DNA from: Nemania diffusa | Taxonomy: Eukaryota > Ascomycota > Sordariomycetes > Xylariales > Xylariaceae | Reading direction: 5' to 3' | Assembly (NCBI GenBank): GCA_038501195.1 | Contig: JBBPUQ010000006.1 | Coordinates: 3,162,001 to 3,226,000 of the forward strand | DNA length: 64,000 nucleotides | Shown here: piece by piece, positions 56,748 through 64,000 of the stretch | Numbering within the stretch: the first letter of the stretch is position 1 | How the letters are laid out: every line of letters begins with the position of its first letter | Notes under the pieces: generated by a model | What the model was told of the DNA's origin: nothing | Database searches by the model: none | What the model saw: the letters and a program-made list of their open reading frames with translations, nothing else | Made by a program: the position numbers and the translations under genes

Positions 56748-58790
56748 GGAGCCGCAGAGTACGTCAACAGGGGAGAGATACAATGGGTTCAATTTGTTAC
56801 CACCAACATGATCCAAGTGCACGATAGCCTCGACATAACCGATTCTAAAATAGTTGTCAGAGCTCGATGGTTTTCTTTTGATTCCAGGGGTACGTTAGAA
56901 TGAAAGGTGCAGAAGACATCCTTTCTAGAAAGCTTATATTGCGGTCCCATTGTCTAGCCCCTTTTCCAGATGACCACTATGAGATGTAACGAGTTTGTCT
57001 ATTTCTTCGTATATGCGTCTAGAGTCAGGCGCATGGAAATAAAGACATGATTTTTCCTCCTGCAACTGAGCTTGTGACTTAAGATGGGAAACATAAAGGA
57101 AGAGGAAAAACATATTAGCTTTCCCAAAGAGAAACTACAGGGATTAGATCTAAGCTGGGATATTTAGGTCTCTAGAAAGAGAAGCGGTGGTTTATAGGCG
57201 TTTCCAACAACTCTGACAACTACCTGTTTACGCTATTAAGGATGGAAGGCGTTGATCTTAATCATTGGAACATAAACTCGATATCTAATATACTCTATTC
57301 TTTTATTTTGCCCCTAACCTACCTTCAGGGACGGTACATATGGCTATCGCTTGGTCGAGGATTGATAGGCGATTAAACTCACAGCTGCATAGTTCTGCTG
57401 GCTATAAATTTTAGAGTTATTCTAGGTTGCATCTCTACTAGGATCATTCCCGCTATAGCAGCCGGGTTCACTAAGTGACGACATCACGCTTGATGACACA
57501 AGAGGTTAGCTAATTATTTACGCTGTGGCTCATAAATTCGCTGTTATGAGGTTATTTTTTCGAGCCAGGTGATAGTAGACGACATTTACGTGTATTCTCA
57601 GAGTCACTGCCTTGTAATTTTCTATGTTTTCTTTCTGCTATAAAGACATTCAGACTATATGTTGGACGAGAATTGACGGAGAAACTGAGTGCAGGGCACT
57701 CACTATTTTGGACAGGGCATTTGAAATAACTTATGAAACTCTAGGGTAAGATAAGTTAACATCCCGCTGACAGTTCAAGATGTAAACTATTAATTCGGCA
57801 CTTGGGAGAAGCTCAATGTTTTTCAAAAGGCCTACCAAGTACCACAAACACCTACCCCGTATCACTGACTCGTGAACGGTCTGTCGAGTCATGCACAAGA
57901 ACAACGCGGAGGCAGCTCAAAATGGACCACACCATGCCGTCATTTGATGTTGAATTTATGGCACATACACGATAGTTGTATATGCTCCTCCTTCTCGCTC
58001 GGTCGCTGAACCATGGCATTATAGAAAGGTCACCAACTATGCAGCAAAAATACTTAGTTGTAATCATCGTAATTAATTGTGCCAGCGCAATACTCTATCA
58101 TAGCATTCTCACAAGTCACGCCATGTAAAGTTCAAGATAGTATGCATAACCTCCCTCATGTATACCTAGGCCAATTCAACAAGAGCCTAGACTAGGTATA
58201 ATTTATATAAGTAGTGCCGATTATAATTCTACAAGTACAGTATGGTACAGGCTACCAAGCTTGGCACTGTGAGTGCTCTTGAAGATAAGTAAATAGCGAT
58301 GTTATCATGGATTCATAGTGTTTTTTAATAGCAAATAAACACAGCGTCATCAACAAGACCACGCAGAGCATTTTCTTCATCTGGAATTTACTCGCCAAAT
58401 AGACCAAGACGAGGGAGTGCTATCGAAGTAGCATTGATTTAGAGTGTTTTAGATCCACGAGGATTATGATGATTCATCAACGGCTTTCACAACCGTAAAT
58501 CAAAACCCGCAACGCCCATGTTTGAATTTATGAATTCAACAATCAACAAAGGCCGATCAAGGTACAACCTTCCCAATTCAACACGATAGACGCTGGGGCA
58601 ACGCGTATTCATACCATCAATTTTGTCGCCCTGCCAATCTGAGAATTACCCTCTTTGGTGTCTTACACCCCCCCCTCAACCAATCGGCTTCAGCGCTCAC
58701 AGAAAGACGGTATTGAACGGAAGACTGCTCTATCTAGATAGCGAATGACTACAGCATTTCGACTATACTTACATCGAATAGACTGCCAAG
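56748..58790. other. Divergent intergenic region, possible 5' exon of the upstream gene
   Basis: About 2 kb between the hypothetical gene (minus) and the dehydrogenase (plus). 56748-56850 is still open in the hypothetical gene's frame. Beyond that there are only short frames and scattered A/T-rich stretches. A C-run lies at about 58670. Confidence 0.45.
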
Positions 58791-59731
58791 ATGTCTAAAC
58801 CCTGGATCTTCGTCTCGCCATCAAGTCGTGGCATCGGCCACGCCCTAACAGCCCACCTCCTGCGCTCCACCACCCTACCCATCCTAGCCACCGCGCGGTC
58901 GGACCCCTCCGGCGTAAAAGAATCCCTCATAGCCGCATCCAGCACCGGGTCGCAGAGGGCCCGCGAAGACGACGCGTCGCGGCTGCACGTGACGTACCTC
59001 GACGTGACGGACGAGGCGAGCGTGGAGGCGGCGGCGGCCAAGGCGGCCGAGCTGTTCCCGCCGTCCGCGCACCATCTCCACCTCGCCTTCGCGCTGCCCG
59101 GCATCCTGCGCCCCGAGAAGCAGCCGCGGCAAGTCGACTACGCCGCGGCGCTCGAGACCTTCAAGGTCAACACGCTCGGCCCGCTGGTGCTGATGAAGTG
59201 GTTCGGGGAGCTGCTGCCGCGGAAGGGGACCGACCTCTCGGACGTGCAGGCGCAAGTGCCCGACGCCGGAAGTCGAGCGGATAGTGGTGGTGGTGGTGGT
59301 GGTGGTGGTGGTGGTGGTGGTGGAGGAGCAGCAGCAGCAGCAGCAGCGGCGGCGGACTCGACGCCGACGGGCGCTTCCGCGTCCCGGCGCACGCGACGTG
59401 GCTCACGGCCTCGGCGCGCGTGGGCTCGACGGCCGACAACCGGCTGGGCGGGTGGTACAGCTACCGCGCGTCCAAGGCGGGCGTGAACAGCCTGACCAAG
59501 GGCTTCGATCTGCACCTGGCGGCGCGCAGCGGCGCCAACGCGGTCGCGGTCGCGTACCACCCCGGCACGGTGAGGACGGGGCTGAGCCGGGCGTTCTGGG
59601 GGACTGTGCCCGAGGACAAGCTGTTCAGTCCCGAGTCCGCGGCGCGGAAGATGCTCGGGGTCCTCGCGGGCAGGACGGTGGACGATCGGGGGAAGTGCTG
59701 GGATTGGAAGGGCGAGGAGGTCCCGCCGTGA
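58791..59731 (+). pseudogene. Short-chain dehydrogenase, frame broken at a trinucleotide repeat
   Basis: Frame 1 from the ATG at 58791 has the cofactor part (SPSSRGIGHAL, YLDVTDEASV, FKVNTLGPLVLMKWF). The C-terminal part, with the catalytic Tyr-x3-Lys (GWYSYRASKAGVN), HPGTVRTGL and WDWKGEEV, is in a frame shifted by two bases and ends at 59731. The second frame opens only after a TAG at 59282-59284, so the switch must lie between 59285 and the point where the C-terminal homology resumes near 59400. The obvious place is a microsatellite of 12 GGT, 2 GGA, 6 GCA and 3 GCG units (59286-59354). The cause could be a real indel, an assembly error, or an unusual intron (GT and AG dinucleotides abound). 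The family resembles yeast YIR035C/YKL071W-like oxidoreductases and substrates are unknown. If frame is restored the protein would be about 310 residues. Confidence 0.75.
59286..59354 (+). repeat. Compound trinucleotide microsatellite in the dehydrogenase gene
   Basis: (GGT)12(GGA)2(GCA)6(GCG)3, read in frame 1 as 14 Gly then 9 Ala. Whole-unit slippage would keep frame, so the observed shift needs a non-triplet change or a sequencing error. Confidence 0.9.
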
Positions 59732-60429
59732 GCTAGTGGGACTTTGCGGTGGGATTGGAATGGAACTGTTATACTTTTAATTAATCCGGTATGACATGCT
59801 CTGTGTCGTAGGTGTAGGCGAGAGAATCTGCCTAATATAATACTAAGTTAGGATGTGGGAGCCCTACGATAGGTTGATACCTCCGACGGAAGATATATAT
59901 ATACTAGAATTCGACATTGTTGTATCAACAAGCGTGTAGACATATATGAGTATCCTGAGCCTTTGTTACTCTAGAGCCTCATCACAATACGGCGTTTCTA
60001 GTTCGTGCATAAATATTGAGTTGTTGGGTTGATCACGTAAATACGAACTTGTGTTTCTTAGTCTCGGAACCAGGATCGTCATCCTGATTAGGGGGCTCAT
60101 AGATTAGAAGCAGCATGCCACGCACTCGCTCGATTCGAGCTTCACAAACGAGAATAGTGTTAGCTAAGCATCCGTGAAGATACAACCTCTATTATTCCAT
60201 CTAAACCTAAGGAGGCTCCGGCTGGGTATAAGAAACACGTTATAGTAGCAAAAAAAAAATGTATGACGCACATGCAATATCATACAGTTCGCAATCACCT
60301 CAGCAGCCGATAGGTAGATGAGGTGGTATCAAGGTCATAATTAGGAACATTCCGACTTGTTCAACCCCCGTCTTGTACAAACTCCATGCGACATCGTGAA
60401 GTGAAATTTCCGGTACGCCGTTGCTATTA
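59732..60429. other. Convergent intergenic region
   Basis: Lies between the dehydrogenase (plus) and the CHS5 gene (minus). Contains a run of nine A at about 60250. No credible frame. Confidence 0.45.
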
Positions 60430-61780
60430 TTATAGAGCCACGTCCTGGAATGATGCCCCATCGCCAGGTGATGGCGAGGGATGCTTCTCATCGTCAGCGC
60501 CACCATCATCCGCCGCCGTAGCTTGCTTGCCAGGTCTTATGGCGACCTTCTGGTCCTCTTTATCCTCGAGTCTCATCTTCTGCTCATCAGTAGATTTCGC
60601 CTTGGAATTGTCCTCTACTCCGTTCTTCTCGTCGACCTTGTCGTCTCCCTCCTCATCGTCATTGCTGCTGTCGCCCTGTGAATTCTTCTTCTCGGCAGCG
60701 TCTTTGCTCTCCCCGCTTTGGGTCGATGGCGATGAGGACGAGGGGGCTGCAGGAAGGTCCTTCTGGGCAGGCGGCGGGGTGTGCGCCACGGCGGGTGTCG
60801 AACTCTCGCTCGGCGGTCCTGGCCGGAGAGCATCGAGGTAGAACTTGGTGACCCCGAGAATGCGACCACTCTCCTCACAGGCAGCGACCCATTCGGGGCG
60901 GACGACGGGAATGTTCATCTCTACGGCCTTCTCCCAAGCGACGCCGCGGCCCTCGGTGGTGACAAAGTGGGTGGTGTCGATGCGCACGCTGTCGACGAGC
61001 TTGGCGCCGATGCGCTCGACGGCGGCGGCGAGCTTTTCGCGCATATGGGCCGGCAGGACGCCGGTCGTGATGGTAACACCACTAAGATCGGTCATCTTAT
61101 GCGTGCGCACGACGACCTGCTTGCTGCTGGTGGTGCCGGCCGAGGTGCGCAAGACCAGGTGGAATGTGTACTCGGTGTCGACGGCAAGACCGCTAATCTT
61201 GGTGCTGTGCATCTGGAGAGGGCGGGGGATGTTGCCGGCCTTCTGGCCGTTGCGGTACAGCGACAGGGAGATGAGGTCGGCGGTGGCCAGCTCGATGGGG
61301 TCCCATTCGAGGACGACCGAGGTCTGGGTGGCATTGCGGCAGCGGAGGAGCGGCGTGCTGGGCTCGGCGGCGCCGAACGAGGAGAAGATCTGGTCTTGGA
61401 GGGCGGCGAAGCGCTTGTCCGACTCGGCCTCGGACACGCTGTTGCGGGCGACGGTGATGTCCACTATCGAGCCCGACACGATGTTGGGCGGCAGGAGGAT
61501 GGAGGGGAATTCGATCTAGTGGAGGTCCGCGCATATCAGTTTCTTGCGCTTCTCGTGTGTTTACTGTAACTTGGCGTCTCCTGTTCCATTCTCATGCTCT
61601 ATGCACAACCCAGAACCCAGGCTATGCGCTGAAGCGCAGGCCGTACTGATGCCTCATACTCCGAGGCCCAGGGGTAAGCTGATGGTGTATTATTTGTTTG
61701 TTACGTACCAGGCGCTTGTCCGGGGTCAGAAGCACCGTCACGCCGGCATCGACTTTGCCGACAGTGAGGGACACGAGCAT
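60430..61780 (-). CDS. CHS5: Chs5-type exomer scaffold protein (FN3-BRCT)
   Basis: Two exons (61780-61709 and 61515-60430) around a 193-bp intron (GTACGT donor, CACTAG acceptor) give 385 residues. Exon 1 encodes MLVSLTVGKVDAGVTVLLTP, and the join gives KRL-IEFPSILLPPNIVSGSI, the typical Chs5 N-terminus. An FN3 domain covers about residues 79-163 and a BRCT domain about 167-251 (TTHFVTTEG, PEWVAACEESG). The rest is acidic, Ser/Lys/Glu-rich and probably disordered, shorter than in yeast. Exomer, built on Chs5, acts at the trans-Golgi network and carries chitin synthase Chs3 and other cargo to the plasma membrane, so this gene links to cell-wall synthesis. Confidence 0.93.
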
Positions 61781-62922
61781 GTCGAAGGTCGGACGGAGTG
61801 AGCGTTTGGATCGTTGGATGGCTGAGAATGCTGTCGATTGATGAGTGATACGGAAATCAATTGCGCTACTCGGCTTTGCTGCGCGTATGGGGATATGAGT
61901 GAGAGAGGGTCGGCGAAGTGGTGCGTGTTCTATCGATGCAGATAGTCTAAGTAAGTTACGCGATGCATCAGGTGTTGTTGAGCAAAGAGAAAGTTGGTTG
62001 TTTAAGCTGTCGTGCCAATACAAACTTAGCAAGGGTCGTCATGTTAGGTACTTCTCATAGGTACGGTTCAGGGTGGGTATACAGTGGTGCGACTGTCTTA
62101 GGTAGGTAGCTGTACCTAAGTCTACCTAAGCCAGTCTAGTCACTCTAGAGTCTAGCGGTGATATTTATTACAAGACCCCCACATTTTTCCATGAGTCTGT
62201 TATATTTGTTGAAACCCGTTGTCCAAGTACATAGTAAGATAGACGGATTGCAACCAACTTCTTAAGGAAGTCGGGTTTAATTGAGCTACCTTGGTACACT
62301 AGGTACTGATAACTGGGTGAATAGAGCTTACGCAAAACATATTAATATATGTCTTAGATACTCTGCAAAGACCTCCAGCCACCTGCATATTAAACTATAT
62401 CTACCATTATACACAAGTTAGCTATTCCGAGAAACTATTTAAGTTCGAGAATCGGTTTTATTGTATGCATCATAGGTGGTGATTACGCCAAAACCCAGCT
62501 TCTGTGCCGGCATGGGAAACGGTGAAACCAAGATCTATGTATGTATGATATCTAGCCCCTTTCATTGTAACATCGTGATAGGAATTGTAATGACGGGCTG
62601 TGCAAGCATGTGGAACCATAAGCTGTCTCTAATCCCCGGCATTACCTATAGTAGGTAATTGAAGCTCACTGACTGACAATACGTAGGTACCTGTCTCGGG
62701 TATACCTACATCCTAATAGCATCATAAACAACTAAAGTACATACATACTACAAATACTAGGTAGGCGGACCTGTTTTGGACGCTTGTAATAGGGCTAAGT
62801 AGCATTGTCATCATCATCACGAGTATTACACTCGCCGTTCGTAAGGCGTGATGGGATCATGCTCTCGATTTCCTACGCTGACCCCGGCGAGGGCCCTGTC
62901 GGCACCATGACCATTGTGAGAA
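61781..62922. other. Intergenic, no gene seen
   Basis: Upstream region of CHS5. Contains TAGGTAGGTAGC and TACCTAAG words at 62098-62130 and again at 62680-62765. No coding frame above about 60 codons that makes sense. Confidence 0.45.
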
Positions 62923-63708
62923 CTAATAACGAGGTCGAGATTCCTGGCGCGATCTAAAGCTTAGACGTTGCCCGTGCTGGTTATCATGCTCGCGTCTTGG
63001 AACCGGCCGTGCACTGTGTGTATGTAGTGGGCGCTGCTGCTGCTGCCGTTCTGTTGCGAGATAGCGACCATTCTCGTCTCTCGCAAGCTTCACCTCAATG
63101 GCGGATATAATTTGCTTTGCGTACTCTAGCAAGTCTAGGAACTTAGCATTGCACAGCGCTTGGGGTTTGTCGCTGGTGATACGTAGCGATCCGTGTAAGT
63201 CAGCTATGACGCTCCTTTCACCATCGACGAGCACCCTTCGACCGAAACGATCGTATCCTGCAGCCGCGAGGGCGTCTCGCAACGCATGCACAACCTTCTT
63301 TGCGGCTTTCGATCTAGGAAATGGCGTTGCCCCCATCATGAAACAAGACATCCACAGAGGTTCCTTTTTCTTTTCAATGTATATGTCCAACACAGATTTC
63401 GTAAAGGGATGCTCGAACTTGTCGAAGTACTTCATCGTGTTTATTGGCAAGCAGTGTTTCTGGGAGACCAATACGCTAAAACCGAACGGATTGTCCTTCG
63501 GCTTGAAAGGTCTTATGGGGCGTTGGTGCTGTGGAAAGGAGATCCGATGTTGTTGGCACATAGAGGCCACATATTGGCCTGGCTGGGCGTCGATTTGTGT
63601 GCCATTATTCGATGGGAGGAAATTGCTGACATCTACAGGTGGGAAGAGAGTCTGGCCTTGGGTATTCGGGGGACTAAAACGCGCGAGTCGGGATATAGTT
63701 CTTCTCAT
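62923..63708 (-). CDS. Hypothetical protein, 261 aa
   Basis: A single exon from an ATG start. I do not recognise the family. The first 20 residues are basic and amphipathic-looking (MRRTISRLARFSPP), which could be a mitochondrial targeting signal. The middle (about residues 85-215) looks like a folded domain: FDKFEHPFTKSVLDIYIEKKK, then an Ala/Lys-rich helix (RSKAAKKVVHALRDALAAAGYDRFGRR), then a strand-like VDGERSVIADLHGSLRI and a helix with LLEYAKQIISAIEVKL. The C-terminal 40 residues are Gln/Arg/His-rich and disordered. Intact length and codon usage support a real gene, but introns or an upstream start are not excluded. Confidence 0.6.
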   Translation of the reverse strand: MRRTISRLARFSPPNTQGQTLFPPVDVSNFLPSNNGTQIDAQPGQYVASMCQQHRISFPQHQRPIRPFKPKDNPFGFSVLVSQKHCLPINTMKYFDKFEHPFTKSVLDIYIEKKKEPLWMSCFMMGATPFPRSKAAKKVVHALRDALAAAGYDRFGRRVLVDGERSVIADLHGSLRITSDKPQALCNAKFLDLLEYAKQIISAIEVKLARDENGRYLATERQQQQRPLHTHSARPVPRREHDNQHGQRLSFRSRQESRPRY

Positions 63709-64000
63709 GGTTTTGGTCGGCGCATGTGCAGAGATTTGAGCTGCCGGCAGCTCATGATTCTGCGGATGGAGGCTCGAATCGTTGTCTGGAGGTCGGGTGG
63801 CGTGCGACCTAAACGGACATTACGTAGTAAAGTGATGGTGGTGCAATGGCTTAGTTGTGATTTGTGATTATTCGCCCGTAATGAGGCTAGAATTTCTAGT
63901 AATAGTGGGAAAAATAAGATAATATAAATTCTAAAGTCTAGATTTATATTCTGTGCAGGTAGTTAATTGGATGGATTTTGACATTTGAAAATACCTGTAC
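63709..64000. other. Upstream flank to window end
   Basis: No gene is seen. Short frames overlap the upstream region of the hypothetical gene and are not supported. Confidence 0.4.

Noticed and set aside
60781..61569. 262-codon plus frame opposite CHS5
   Set aside because: A Gly/Asp/Ala-rich antisense shadow. The minus strand has clear FN3 and BRCT domains and a correct splice join.
63098..63867. Two long plus frames opposite the 261-aa hypothetical protein
   Set aside because: Neither has a domain, and both appear to be shadows. The minus frame has the more protein-like composition, though certainty is limited.

Overview
The window is nuclear DNA of a filamentous ascomycete (Pezizomycotina, most likely a Sordariomycete). 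The evidence is the introns (mostly 48-193 bp, GT..AG, several with a CTAAC-like branch site), the gene complement (Pbs2-type MAPKK, Hst2 sirtuin, Sen1, Chs5, SUR7/PalI-like protein, RID-type cytosine methyltransferase, secreted pectinases), two tRNA genes with eukaryotic structure, and a long A/T-only tract with the signature of repeat-induced point mutation (RIP). The species cannot be named from the sequence.

Layout. 1-8590 is almost pure A+T: repeats degraded by C-to-T and G-to-A change. Two colinear copies of one ~780-bp repeat (1209-1991 and 5146-5928) differ, where I compared them, only by transitions. A less mutated 308-bp TGTT...AACA island (5942-6249) looks like an LTR. At about 8590 composition changes abruptly to a gene-poor but ordinary-composition stretch that holds one cysteine-rich small secreted protein (11680-11940). 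A normal gene-bearing region follows: Hst2-type sirtuin and auxin-efflux-carrier-family transporter (both minus), a ~3.9-kb intergenic space, Pbs2 MAPKK (plus) convergent with a SUR7-like gene (minus), a fold-back MITE, tRNA-Val(AAC), and the RID methyltransferase (minus).

The centre holds a pectin-related group: NAD-dependent epimerase-like gene, pectin methylesterase, and a divergent exo-polygalacturonase carrying an in-frame TGA. Then come tRNA-Gly(GCC), a pirin, an HhH-GPD DNA glycosylase, a reductase of the dihydroflavonol-reductase type, and a small kinase-like protein. The right third is dominated by the SEN1 helicase gene (47038-53383, five exons). After it come a large disordered protein, a short-chain dehydrogenase whose frame breaks in a trinucleotide microsatellite, the exomer subunit CHS5, and an unrecognised 261-aa protein.

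How it fits together. RID is the methyltransferase needed for RIP in Neurospora, and an intact-looking copy lies about 19 kb from sequence that carries the RIP signature. This supports a genome in which RIP has been active. Methylesterase plus exo-polygalacturonase is a coherent pair for extracellular pectin breakdown, although the second gene looks broken. I did not see a clearly new multi-gene system. The items most worth checking are the RIP repeat pair, the two damaged genes (34752 and 59285-59419), the secreted protein beside the AT block, and the fold-back MITE. Exon coordinates come from reading splice sites by eye together with known protein-family motifs. Start codons were required to be ATG.
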